A stretch of 52,965 bases of DNA from JBOGDS01 sp050743075. GTDB taxonomy: Bacteria > Actinomycetota > Actinomycetes > Jiangellales > Jiangellaceae. Of the stretch, positions 8,093-16,426 are shown piece after piece (the first letter of the stretch is position 1; the number at the start of each line of letters is the position of its first letter). Both the position numbers and the translations under genes were made by a program. The stretch covers positions 1 to 52,965 of the forward strand of contig JBOGDS010000019.1 of the NCBI GenBank assembly GCA_050743075.1, read 5' to 3'. Under the pieces are notes generated by a model that was not told the DNA's origin, searched no databases, and was given only the letters and a program-made list of their open reading frames with translations.

Positions 8093-9028
8093 ATGAATCG
8101 AACGGGAGCGCTTCGCGCGCTGGGAGCCGTCGCGCTCGCGGCCGTACTGACTGGCTGTCTGAAGCTCGACATGTCGCTCGACGTTCAGGACGACGAGACC
8201 GTCGACGGCCACGTCATCATCGGGATCGACCGAGGACTCGCCGATCTGTCCGGAGCGGATCCTGGGTCCATCTCCGACGAGCTCCAGGGCGACGTCATGG
8301 AGGACGCTCCGAAAGGCGTCACGGCCGAGCCGTACGAGGACGACGACTACATCGGGACCAGGATGGTCTTCGAGGCGGTCGCACTGGACGAGCTGGACCT
8401 CGGCGAGGGCGATGACATCTCGATCGTGCACGAGGGCGACGAGTACGTCCTCTCCGGCACCTTCGACCTGAGCGACTCCGGAGACTTCGGCGACCTGGGC
8501 GAGGACGAGGACTTCCTCGAGGGTTTCGCGGGCTCGATGGACGTGCAGCTCAACGTGACGTTCCCGGGCGAGGTGATCGATCACAATGGTGAGCTCGACG
8601 GCCGGACCGTCACCTGGACCCCCGAGGTCGGTGAGCGACTGGAGCTCCAGGCAAGGTCCCAGGACTCCGGTGGCTCCTCCTTCCCGTGGCTGATCGTCGC
8701 CGTGCTCGCCGGGCTGGTGGCGATCGGGGCAGCCGCCGTTCTGGTGTTGCGCGGTCGCGGCGCAACGGCTGCCGGTGAGCCCGAGGCCGTCGACCCGTTC
8801 GCGAGCCCGGTGGTCGAGCCGTACCGCGGGACGGCGTTCGCCCAGACGCTGAGCCCGGACCTGGTGCGCGACGACGCGGAGACCAGGCCTGTGATGGTGG
8901 CGGACGCTGCCGAGACGCGTCCGGTCGACGTCGACCCGACGGGACTCGCCGACACGCGTGACCTGGACCGGGTCGATCCGGATCAAGCTGACCCTGACGG
9001 CACGACTCCGGGGTGGCAGCGGCCCTAG
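8093..9028 (+). CDS. LppM-family lipoprotein
   Basis: The 311-residue product starts with a lipoprotein signal (lipobox LTGC, Cys22) followed by LKLDMSLDVQDDETVDG, the opening strand of the mycobacterial LppM beta-barrel-like domain. A transmembrane helix follows near residues 200-222 (WLIVAVLAGLVAIGAAAVLVL), and then an acidic, Thr/Pro-rich cytoplasmic tail with two ETRPV-type repeats. Mycobacterial LppM has been linked to phagocytosis and surface lipid traffic; here the role is unknown. It is divergent from the winged-helix gene. Confidence 0.82.
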   Translation: MNRTGALRALGAVALAAVLTGCLKLDMSLDVQDDETVDGHVIIGIDRGLADLSGADPGSISDELQGDVMEDAPKGVTAEPYEDDDYIGTRMVFEAVALDELDLGEGDDISIVHEGDEYVLSGTFDLSDSGDFGDLGEDEDFLEGFAGSMDVQLNVTFPGEVIDHNGELDGRTVTWTPEVGERLELQARSQDSGGSSFPWLIVAVLAGLVAIGAAAVLVLRGRGATAAGEPEAVDPFASPVVEPYRGTAFAQTLSPDLVRDDAETRPVMVADAAETRPVDVDPTGLADTRDLDRVDPDQADPDGTTPGWQRP

Positions 9029-9045
9029 ACGACGGTCAGCTGTCG

Positions 9046-9315
9046 CTACACCCTGCGCCGGGACCCAACCCCGGAGAACAGGCCGATGCCGACGGCCGCC
9101 AGGCCGACCTGGAAGAGGATCTCGATCCAGTCGATGCCGGGTGTGGTGGCCACGCCGACCTGCTGGGCGAGCCAGGTCCCGATCAGCGCCGCGGCGATGC
9201 CGATGACGATCGTCATCAGGATGCCGATGGCCTGCCGGCCCGGCAGGACCAACCGGGCGAGCACACCGATGATCGCACCGACTACGATCGCACTGATGAT
9301 GCCTTCGACAGTCAT
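9046..9315 (-). CDS. GlsB/YeaQ/YmgE family stress-response membrane protein
   Basis: This 89-residue protein has three hydrophobic helices and the family pattern GIISAIVVGAIIGVLARLVLPGRQ ... GILMTIVIGIAAALIGTWLA (glycine-rich, formerly called transglycosylase-associated). ATG 9315 has AGAGGAG upstream. The family is linked to envelope or acid stress in several bacteria, without a known biochemical activity. It is convergent with the LppM-like gene, separated by 17 bp, and ends in basic residues after the third helix. Confidence 0.88.
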   Translation of the reverse strand: MTVEGIISAIVVGAIIGVLARLVLPGRQAIGILMTIVIGIAAALIGTWLAQQVGVATTPGIDWIEILFQVGLAAVGIGLFSGVGSRRRV

Positions 9316-9410
9316 GCCGTGCTCCTCTCACCGGGATGCACGGTGATCCTTGCCTCCTGTGGATCCCGATAAACCCTCGCCCCTTCGACGTGCCGGAGAC
9401 GCGGCTGCAG

Positions 9411-11804
9411 TCAGGGGCCGGGCCAGGTCAAGTCGCGGATCTCGGGGGCGTCTTCGCCGTGCTCGCGGGTGTGCTGGCGGGCTCGCAGGCGGGAGTCGGC
9501 CATCTGCTGGCGGACCCCGGCCGCACTCGAGCCGAGTGACGGCACCCGGTCGATCACGTCCATGACCAGGTGGAAGCGGTCGAGGTCGTTGAGCATGACC
9601 ATGTCGAACGGCGTGGTGGTCGTGCCCATCTCCTTGTAGCCGCGAACATGCAGGTTGGCGTGGTTCGTCCGCCGGTACGTCAACCGGTGGATCAGCGTCG
9701 GGTAGCCGTGGTAGGCGAACACGACCGGCCTGTCTGTCGTGAAGAGCGTGTCGAAGTCGCGGTCCGCCAGCCCGTGCGGGTGTTCGCGCTCGTCCTGCAG
9801 TCGCATCAGGTCGACGACGTTGACGACCCGCACTCGTAGCTCCGGTAGGTGCTGACGAAGGAGGCCGGCGGCCGCCAGCGTCTCCAGCGTCGGCACGTCG
9901 CCGGCGCAGGCCAGCACCACGTCGGGCTCGCCGCCGCCGCCGTCCGTGCTTGCCCACGGCCAGATGCCGATGCCGCGCGCGCAGTGGGCGACGGCCTCGT
10001 CCATCGTGAGCCACTGCGGCGACGGCTGCTTGCCCGCGACGATCACGTTGACGAAGTCGCGCGACCGCAGGCAGTGGTCGGCCGTGCAGAGCAGCGTGTT
10101 GGCGTCCGGCGGCAGGTAGACGCGGATGATGTGCGCCTTCTTGTTGACGACGTGGTCGATGAAGCCGGGGTCCTGGTGGGAGAAGCCGTTGTGGTCCTGT
10201 CGCCACACGTGCGAGGTGAGCAGGTAGTTCAGCGACGCGATCGGCCGCCGCCACGGGATGTGCCCCGTCGCGTCGATCCACTTGGCGTGCTGGTTGAACA
10301 TCGAGTCGACGATGTGGATGAACGCCTCGTAGCAGCTGAACAGGCCGTGCCGGCCGCTGAGCAGATAACCCTCCAGCCACCCCTGGCACTGGTGCTCGGA
10401 CAGCACCTCCATGACCCGACCGGACCGGGCCAGGTGCTCGTCGCCCTCGACGAGTTCGGCCTGCCAGACCTTGTCGGTGGCCTCGTAGACGGCGTCGAGC
10501 CGGTTCGACTCGGTCTCGTCGGGACCGAACAGCCGGAAGTTGTCCGGGTTGGCCGTCACGACGTCGCGCAGCCACCCACCAAGCGCGCGAGTGGCTTCGG
10601 CCGTGGCGGCGCCGGGAGCCGGCACGTCGACGGCGTACCCGCGGAAGTCGGGCAGGCGCAGGTCGCGCAGGAGCAGACCGCCGTTGGCGTGCGGGCTGGC
10701 GCTCATCCGCCGGTCTCCCGCCGGAGCCAGTGCCGCGACGGCGGCGTCGAGGCGGCCGTCGTCGCCGAACAGCTCGTCAGGACCGTAGGACCGCATCCAC
10801 TCCTCGAGCTGCGCCCGGTGCTCGTCGTTGCCGCGCACCGCGGCCAGCGGGACCTGGTGGGACCGGTGGGTGCCCTCGACCGTCCGGCCGTCCACCTCCC
10901 GTGGACCGGTCCAGCCCTTGGGTGTGCGCAGGACGACCATCGGCCAGCGGGGGGCGCCGTCCAGCGTGCCCGCGGCCGCGTCACGGCGGATGGCGGCGAT
11001 CTCGTCGAGCGCCTCGTCGAGGGCGGCGGCCATCCGCTGGTGGACCGCGGCCGGGTCCTCGCCGTCGAACCCGCCGCTGACCAGGCGCGGCTGGTGGCCG
11101 TAGCCGCGCATCAGGTCGAGCAGTTCGTCCTCCTCGATGCGCGCGAGGATCGTCGGGTTGGCGATCTTGTACCCGTTGAGGTGGAGGATCGGGAGCACGG
11201 TTCCGTCGTGCACCGGGTCCAGGAACTTGTTGCCGTGCCAGCCGGTCGCGAGCGGCCCGGTCTCGGCCTCGCCGTCGCCGATCACGCAGGCGACCAGCAG
11301 CTGCGGGTTGTCGAACGCGACGCCGTACGCGTGCGCGAGCGCGTAGCCCAGCTCGCCGCCTTCGTGGATCGAGCCGGGCGTCTCCGGTGCCGCATGGCTC
11401 GGCACGCCGCCGGGGAACGAGAACTGCCGGAACAGCTGCCGCATGCCGTCCTCGTCGGCGCCGACGTGGGAGAACAGCTCGCTGTACGTGCCCTCGAGCC
11501 ATGCGTTGGCCACCATGCCGGGGCCGCCGTGGCCGGGCCCGCAGACGTACACGGCGTCCTGGTTCCGCTCCCCGATCATCCGGTTGAGGTGGGCGTACAC
11601 GAAGTTCAGCCCGGGCGTCGTTCCCCAGTGGCCGAGCAGTCGCGGCTTGATGTGCTCCGCGGTGAGCGGCTCGCGCAGCAGCGGGTTGGCCAGCAGGTAG
11701 ATCTGCCCGACGGACAGGTAGTTTGCGGCTCGCCACCACGCGTCGACCCGATCGAGCGTGGCGGCGTCCAGCGGCCTGCTGGACTTCTTGGTCGTGCTCC
11801 TCAT
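9411..11804 (-). CDS. xfp: Phosphoketolase
   Basis: The 797-residue enzyme cleaves xylulose 5-phosphate and/or fructose 6-phosphate with phosphate to give acetyl phosphate and a shorter sugar phosphate, using thiamine diphosphate. The N-terminal XFP_N domain shows LGHWGTTPGLNFVYAHLNR, CGPGHGGPG and GDGEAETGPLATGWHGNKF. The middle domain shows GWLEGYLLSGRHGLFSCYEAF and QDHNGFSHQDPG, and the C-terminal domain shows VNVVDLMRLQ and DRPVVFAYHGYP. ATG 11804 was chosen because AAGGAG lies upstream; the longer frame has no homology. No acetate kinase gene is in the window. It is divergent from a truncated kdpD. Confidence 0.95.
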   Translation of the reverse strand: MRSTTKKSSRPLDAATLDRVDAWWRAANYLSVGQIYLLANPLLREPLTAEHIKPRLLGHWGTTPGLNFVYAHLNRMIGERNQDAVYVCGPGHGGPGMVANAWLEGTYSELFSHVGADEDGMRQLFRQFSFPGGVPSHAAPETPGSIHEGGELGYALAHAYGVAFDNPQLLVACVIGDGEAETGPLATGWHGNKFLDPVHDGTVLPILHLNGYKIANPTILARIEEDELLDLMRGYGHQPRLVSGGFDGEDPAAVHQRMAAALDEALDEIAAIRRDAAAGTLDGAPRWPMVVLRTPKGWTGPREVDGRTVEGTHRSHQVPLAAVRGNDEHRAQLEEWMRSYGPDELFGDDGRLDAAVAALAPAGDRRMSASPHANGGLLLRDLRLPDFRGYAVDVPAPGAATAEATRALGGWLRDVVTANPDNFRLFGPDETESNRLDAVYEATDKVWQAELVEGDEHLARSGRVMEVLSEHQCQGWLEGYLLSGRHGLFSCYEAFIHIVDSMFNQHAKWIDATGHIPWRRPIASLNYLLTSHVWRQDHNGFSHQDPGFIDHVVNKKAHIIRVYLPPDANTLLCTADHCLRSRDFVNVIVAGKQPSPQWLTMDEAVAHCARGIGIWPWASTDGGGGEPDVVLACAGDVPTLETLAAAGLLRQHLPELRVRVVNVVDLMRLQDEREHPHGLADRDFDTLFTTDRPVVFAYHGYPTLIHRLTYRRTNHANLHVRGYKEMGTTTTPFDMVMLNDLDRFHLVMDVIDRVPSLGSSAAGVRQQMADSRLRARQHTREHGEDAPEIRDLTWPGP

Positions 11805-11890
11805 CGGTGCGCTCCTTCCCGGGACGTCGCGGCGCGACACCGGCCGTCCCGCGGGTTGCCGACAGCACGTCGACCATCCCACGCGGCCCC

Positions 11891-12307
11891 CGCTGCATCG
11901 ACGTCCCCGAATCCCTGCCGCTGGTCTACACCGATCCCGGCTTGGTCGAACGGTCGATCGCCAACGTCGTCGAGAACGCCGTCAGGTACTCGCCGGCGGA
12001 CGTGCCGGTGTCGGTGACGGCGTCCGCGCTCGGCCCCGCCGTCGAGCTGCGCGTCGTGGATCGCGGACCGGGCGTCCCCGACGACGCGAAGCCGCGCATG
12101 TTCGAGCCGTTCCAGCGGCTGGGCGACACCCCGGCCGGCAACGGTGTCGGCCTCGGGCTCGCCGTCGCGAGCGGGCTCGTCGAGGCCGTGGGCGGAATGC
12201 TGATCGCCGAGGACACGCCAGGCGGGGGGCTCACCATGGTCGTCTCGCTGCCCACCTCCCCACCGGACGGGGGCGACGGCGGTGCGCGCGCGGAGGCCAG
12301 CGGGTGA
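11891..12307 (+). pseudogene. kdpD: Truncated kdpD: only the ATPase end of the sensor kinase remains
   Basis: Homology starts at CIDVPESLPLVYTDP and covers the HATPase_c domain of the potassium sensor kinase KdpD: N-box ERSIANVVENAVRYSP, G1 box VDRGPGVPDD, F-box MFEPFQRL, G2 box GNGVGLGLAVASGLVEA. The Kdp/USP cytoplasmic domains, membrane helices and phospho-acceptor His region, about 700 residues, are absent. The phosphoketolase gene occupies the place where they should be, in the opposite direction. The TGA overlaps the kdpE GTG (GTGA), as in normal kdpDE operons. It cannot act as a sensor kinase by itself. Confidence 0.85.
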
Positions 12308-12980
12308 GCCGGGTCCTGGTGGTCGACGACGAACCGACCCTGGTCCGCGCCTTGGCGATCAACCTGCGTGCACGAGGCTGGGACGTCGTGACGGCGCCGG
12401 ACGGTAGGTCGGCGCTCGAGGTCGCCGCGCGAAAGCATCCGGACGTGGTCGTTCTCGACCTCGGCCTTCCCGACCTGGACGGTGTCGAGGTGATCCGCGG
12501 CCTGCGCGGCTGGACCCGGGTGCCGATCATCGTGCTGTCCGCCCGCCAGGACTCCGACGACAAGGTCGAGGCTCTCGACGCCGGGGACGACGACTACGTG
12601 ACCAAGCCGTTCGGCATGGACGAGCTGCTCGCCCGTCTGCGGGCCGCCATCCGGCGCATCGCACCAGCCGAAGAGGATGCCGTCGTCACCGCGGGAGAGC
12701 TGGTCGTCGACCTGGCCCGCAAGAAGGTCACGCGCGCGGAAACGGACGTGCGGCTCACGCCGACCGAGTGGGGTCTGCTCGAGGTTCTCGTGCGCGCACA
12801 TGGCCGCCTGGTCGGACGGCGGCAGCTGCTGCACGACGTGTGGGGTCCGGCGTACAACTCCGAGACCAACTACCTGCGCGCGTCTACACAGCCCAACTGC
12901 GCCGCAAGCTCGAGCTGGACCCGTCACACCCGAAGCACATCATCACCGAGCCCGGGATGGGCTACCGTTTCGAGGCCTGA
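12304..12980 (+). pseudogene. kdpE: Frameshifted kdpE response regulator
   Basis: The receiver domain is intact: acidic pair VVDDE, phospho-acceptor Asp52 in VVVLDLGLPDLDG, and Lys101 in YVTKPFG. The OmpR-type winged helix begins RLTPTEWGLLEVL. After NYLR (about residue 193) the frame shifts; the correct end YTAQLRRKLELDPSHP...GMGYRFEA lies in another frame and stops at 12978-12980. The break is in CTGCGCGCGTC, consistent with an extra GC in a GCGCGC run. The unshifted frame runs on to 13026 with an unrelated tail, so the recognition helix survives in part but the C-terminal wing would be wrong. No kdpFABC genes are in the window. Confidence 0.85.
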
Positions 12981-13034
12981 GGTCGATATACCGGCGGTCG
13001 TGCCGCAAGCCGGCCGCGCCGGTTGACTGGGTCC

Positions 13035-13685
13035 GTGGCTCGAGGTGGATGTCGGCTGCCGGCCGCGGTCGGCGTCTTGGTCGTTGCACTCGGCTGTGGC
13101 ACCGATCCGGTCGTGTCGGCACCCGCTGGGTCCGATGGGACCACTTCAGCCGGGCCAACCCCGACGCTTCCACCAGCCATGCGGACCTCCCCTGTTCTGT
13201 CGGCCACTGGGAGTGCCGAACCGTGGCCGCCGTTTCGATCGTCTGTCGTCCGGGTCACCGAGCAGGAACTCGGGTCGAGCTGGCGCCCCGGCTGTCCGAC
13301 CCCCGGAGGATCTGCGCCTCGTCCGGCTGACCCACGCCACGTTCGAGGCAGAAGCGGCGCCTGGCGAGCTCGTCGTCGCGGCCGACGTGGTGGACGACGT
13401 GTCGACATCAACCCGGTCGAGAATCCGTACGTGCAAGGCGAGGTCGTACTGCCTCCCGCCGGTCGCACGTTCCTCGATCGGGCCGCACGACGGCGAGGAT
13501 TGATCCGCGGAGGTGGCCCCGTCGTCGAGGCGTTCACCGCGGGTGGCTTCGAGTGTGGCGGGCACTGGACGGCGTTGAAGGACTACCAGCACGTCGAGGA
13601 GCAACCGAGGATGTTCAGTCTCCCCATCGGCGGCGGTGTGACGGAAGCCCGCGGCCACCTGGATCTTCCGGCCCTGAGCGCGTAG
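13035..13685 (+). pseudogene. Broken M15-type peptidase-like lipoprotein
   Basis: The start GTG 13035 opens a lipoprotein-type signal (VALGCG). The text VTEQELGSSWRPGCP then fits actinobacterial M15 (D-Ala-D-Ala carboxypeptidase-like) proteins. At a CCCCC run near 13300 the frame slips, and PPEDLRLVRLTHATF...ELVVAADVVDDV continues in another frame. From there it jumps directly to VDINPVENPYV...PAGRTFLDR in the first frame, then KDYQHVEE. The usual segment with the zinc-binding SxHxxGxA motif is missing, so the protein would lack its catalytic centre even if the frame were repaired. Confidence 0.7.
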
Positions 13686-13779
13686 CTGCCTGGCTCACGG
13701 GGCAGTCATTTCTAGCGGACAGCTCCTCAAGGACTGACGCCCGGACCAGCACGGAAACCCGTAGCTGCGCCGGTCCGGC

Positions 13780-14337
13780 TCAGACCTCGAGCAGGGCCGC
13801 CGGGCTCACGGTGACCCGGTATGGCCGTTCGAGTGTGACTTGCTCGCCGCCGACCGCGTGAGTCACCTCGACGTAGGCGTCCTCAACGAGGTCGTAGGCG
13901 ACGAGCGATGGAACGGCCGGCTCGATGATCCAGTACGACGTGATGCCGCCCTCGGCGTACTTGACAAACTTCAGTGTGGTGTCCCGCAGCCGGCTGCTCG
14001 GGGACAGGATCTCGACGGCAAGTGCGAGCACCGCAGTGATGTTGCGCTCACCGATGTCAGCCTTGGGCACGACGAGAAGGTCAGGTTCCAATGAGTTTCG
14101 CCGGTCCGGTCGCCAGTCAACGGGCGCGTAGAGCACCTTCAGATGTGGCGGACATGAGGCGTCGAGCAGCTTGAACAGCTGGCCAGAGACCACCTGATGG
14201 CGTGGCCAGGGTGCGGGGCTCACGAGGAGCATCCCGTCGACGAGCTCGTAGCGCAGGCCGTCGCCCTCCGGCAGGAGGTCGAGGTCGTCGACGGTCCAGT
14301 CGTCGGTGGCACGGGGCATCACCGTCATGGTTGTCAT
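13780..14337 (-). CDS. Uma2 family endonuclease-like protein (copy 1)
   Basis: The 185-residue protein belongs to the Uma2/DUF820 family (PD-(D/E)XK nuclease fold). The core is visible as LEPDLLVVPKADIG and LALAVEILSPSSRLRDTTLKFVKYAEGGITSYWII, with the acidic residues E/D and the VEILSPS motif. ATG 14337 follows GGAGGG. Its first 17 residues (MTTMTVMPRATDDWTVD) are identical to the second copy at 22381-22965, and the upstream 30 bp are nearly identical as well, showing a recent duplication of the promoter end. The biological role of Uma2 proteins is unknown. Confidence 0.85.
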   Translation of the reverse strand: MTTMTVMPRATDDWTVDDLDLLPEGDGLRYELVDGMLLVSPAPWPRHQVVSGQLFKLLDASCPPHLKVLYAPVDWRPDRRNSLEPDLLVVPKADIGERNITAVLALAVEILSPSSRLRDTTLKFVKYAEGGITSYWIIEPAVPSLVAYDLVEDAYVEVTHAVGGEQVTLERPYRVTVSPAALLEV

Positions 14338-14390
14338 GGTGCCCTCCGGGGCCGGGTTGCACCAGCCTGCCCGAACTGGCGCTAGGTCCG

Positions 14391-14980
14391 TCAGCACTGT
14401 CCACGGGTGCCTGGGTGGCGGCGATCGCCGTGCCGACCGCGTCGGCTGCCCTTGACTCTCGCGGATCTCCTTGGCCCGGCGCTTGACCGCTCGACCGGTC
14501 CGGTGACTCGACCACCTCGTGCGCCGCGTCGACGGCTGACAGCAAGGCAAGCAAAGACGCCGTGCGCGGATCGGGCGTGACGCCTTGGACGAGTGCGCCG
14601 TCGAGCAGGGCGCGGACACCGCTGTCGTGGACCGTGTCGGCAGCGGGCCTCCGGGTAGTCGGGAAGAGCCCGAGGACGCGGCCCTCCACGCGACGGAGGA
14701 TGCCGCGTTCGGGGAGCCTCTGGACAACCGCTGCGCGCACACCTTGGCGGCACCGCGAGCACGTTCTGGGGCTTCTTGCCCTCGCGGCCGGCACAACGGG
14801 CGAGGCCTGCTCCAGGATCACCTCGCCAATCGGGTGTTGTCGCGGACGACCAACCGGCCCCGCTTGACCGGCTCCCCGTCCTCGGCGACATCGACACGGT
14901 CCTGCTGGGCGAGCTCGAGGACGCATGCCCCGGCCAGGGCGAGGTTCAGCACGGTGCTGTCAACGGCGAACTTGCCCGCA
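14391..14980 (-). pseudogene. Degraded GPP34 (Golgi phosphoprotein 3-like) gene
   Basis: Pieces of one GPP34 protein follow each other on the minus strand in three frames: GKFAVDSTVLNLALAGACVLELA with DRVDVAEDGEPVKRGRLVVRD (near 14980-14840), GREGKKPQNVLA (near 14780), ERGILRRVEGRVLGLFPTTRRPAAD and ALVQGVTPDPRTASLLALLSAVDAAHEVV (14720-14510), then RAVKRRAKEIRESQ (14480-14450) and a last helix to about 14391. At least four frame changes are needed, and the first 20 or so residues are missing. GPP34 proteins bind phosphoinositide-type lipids in eukaryotes; the actinobacterial role is unknown. Confidence 0.75.
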
Positions 14981-14994
14981 GCATGTCGACATGC
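14981..14994. repeat. 14-bp perfect palindrome
   Basis: GCATGTCGACATGC is self-complementary and sits exactly where the GPP34 homology ends and before the GNAT stop codon. It may be a scar or a protein-binding site. The same GCATGTCG string recurs in the inverted repeat at 19792-19869. Confidence 0.5.
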
Positions 14995-15026
14995 TACGAC
15001 CTGCCTGGTGCGGATACGGCTCGAGC

Positions 15027-15301
15027 TCAGCTCGCCAGCAGATCCTGGTAGTCGGGGTGCCGTTCGATCCAACTCCCGACGAACGGGCACTTCGCGACAA
15101 CGCGCTGGCCACGGGAGCGTGCATCGTCGAGGAACGACCGGGCGAGCTTGCCGCCGATGCCCTGGCCCTCCGCTTCGGTGGCGACCTCGGTTCCGATCGC
15201 AGTGACGACGGGCCCTGCCGCGAGTACGCGAGCTCGCCGACCCGCTCACCGTCGACATACGCCTCGTAGTGCAGCGGCGTCGGGCGGATCTCGACGGTCA
15301 C
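15027..15301 (-). pseudogene. GNAT-family N-acetyltransferase with one frameshift
   Basis: GTG 15301 overlaps the pirin stop (GTGA) and encodes VTVEIRPTPLHYEAYVDGER followed by VGELAYSR. The next segment is in another frame: GPVVTAIGTEVATEAEGQG, IGGKLARSFLDDAR, and CPFVGSWIERHPDYQDLLAS to TGA at 15027-15029. One missing base near 15217 explains the break. The product, about 90 residues, is the small YjdJ-like class of GNAT proteins with acetyl-CoA loop EGQGIGGKLA. Because it needs only a single base, it may be a sequencing error and the gene may be functional. Confidence 0.78.
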
Positions 15302-16287
15302 CGGTCCGCGTTCGGGTCGAGGTCGGACACGGTTTGGTGGGGCACCTGGGTCTGGCCGAGCCGGCCGGCCTGGAAGTCCTCGATCGCTTCGACGATCTCG
15401 GCCCGGGTGTTCATGACGAAGGGCCCGTACCTGGCGACCGGCTCGCGGATCGGCAGCCCGCCGAGTACCAGGATGTCCCAGCCGCCGGCGGCGGCCTGCG
15501 GCTGGCTGTCGGCGGCGCGCATCGTCAGAGCGTGGCCGGTGCCGAACACCGCGAGCTGACCTTCGTCCAGCGGCTGCCCTTGTAGGCCGACGTGGCCGCG
15601 GCCCGAGAGCACGTAGACGAGTGCGTTGAAGTCCTCCGGCCAGGGCAGCTCGAGGCGCGCCCCGTTGGCGACGGTCGCGTGCAGGTAGGTGATCGGGGTG
15701 AACGTCGAACCCGGACCCTGGAACTCGCCCAGCGATCCCGCGATGAGACGCACGAGCGCTCCGCCGTCCGAGCTGGAGATCAGCCCGACGTCGCCGGCGT
15801 CGATGTCCTGGTAGCGCGGCGGCGCCCACTTGTTCGACGCCGGCAGGTTGACCCAGAGCTGGCCGCCGTGGAACAGGCCGCCCTTGGCGATGAACTCCTG
15901 CGGCGGTAGCTCGCTGTGCAGGATGCCGGCGCCGGCGGTCATCCATTGGGTCGTGCCGTCGGTGAGCAGGCCGCCGCCTCCGGTCGAGTCCTTGTGTTCG
16001 AACGCGCCGTCGAGCATGTAGGTGACGGTCTCGAAGCCGCGGTGCGGGTGCCAGGGGGCGCCCTTGGCCTCGCCGGGTGCGTACTCGACGGCGCCCATGT
16101 GGTCGAGCAGCAGGAACGGGTCGGCCAGGCTGAGGTCCATGCCCGGGAAGGGGCGGCGGACGACGAAGCCCTCGCCCTCGAGCTGCCGGTGCGCGGTGAC
16201 GACCTTGTACACGCCGCGCCAGTCGGTCGTGCGTGGCAGCTCCGCGAGGTGGGGAAGCGTCAGGGTGTCGGCGGTGACCGCGGGCAT
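15298..16287 (-). CDS. Pirin family protein
   Basis: The 329-residue bicupin starts at ATG 16287 (GAGGA upstream). The N-terminal cupin carries the pirin metal site region DPFLLLDHMGAVEY, PWHPHRGFETVTYMLDGAFEHKDS and WMTAGAGILHSE, with His residues that bind iron in quercetinase-type pirins. The C-terminal cupin includes LVYVLSGRGHVG, and the tail has YGPFVMNTRAEIVEAIEDFQAGR, typical of the family. Members can act as quercetin dioxygenases or redox-sensing cofactors; no choice is possible from context. It overlaps the GNAT gene, so the two were probably one operon. Confidence 0.9.
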   Translation of the reverse strand: MPAVTADTLTLPHLAELPRTTDWRGVYKVVTAHRQLEGEGFVVRRPFPGMDLSLADPFLLLDHMGAVEYAPGEAKGAPWHPHRGFETVTYMLDGAFEHKDSTGGGGLLTDGTTQWMTAGAGILHSELPPQEFIAKGGLFHGGQLWVNLPASNKWAPPRYQDIDAGDVGLISSSDGGALVRLIAGSLGEFQGPGSTFTPITYLHATVANGARLELPWPEDFNALVYVLSGRGHVGLQGQPLDEGQLAVFGTGHALTMRAADSQPQAAAGGWDILVLGGLPIREPVARYGPFVMNTRAEIVEAIEDFQAGRLGQTQVPHQTVSDLDPNADR

Positions 16288-16390
16288 GGCGTCCTCCTCG
16301 GACGAGTGTGCCAGGAAAACGACCGTTGACGCGTCAATCATTCCCGAACACCGGCAGGGCCAACGCACGGACATGCCGAGTTGAGGGCGT

Positions 16391-16405
16391 GGGCTGGGCT
16401 GGGCT
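16391..16405 (+). repeat. Short (GGGCT)3 tandem repeat
   Basis: Three perfect GGGCT units lie in the non-coding gap between the pirin start and the sigma factor stop. It is a small, slippage-prone repeat with no visible function. Confidence 0.6.
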
Positions 16406-16426
16406 GGGTCCGCGATGTCGGCGAGG

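Noticed and set aside
9849..12017. A 722-codon open frame on the plus strand
   Set aside because: It lies wholly opposite the phosphoketolase gene, whose motifs are unmistakable; the shadow has no family features.
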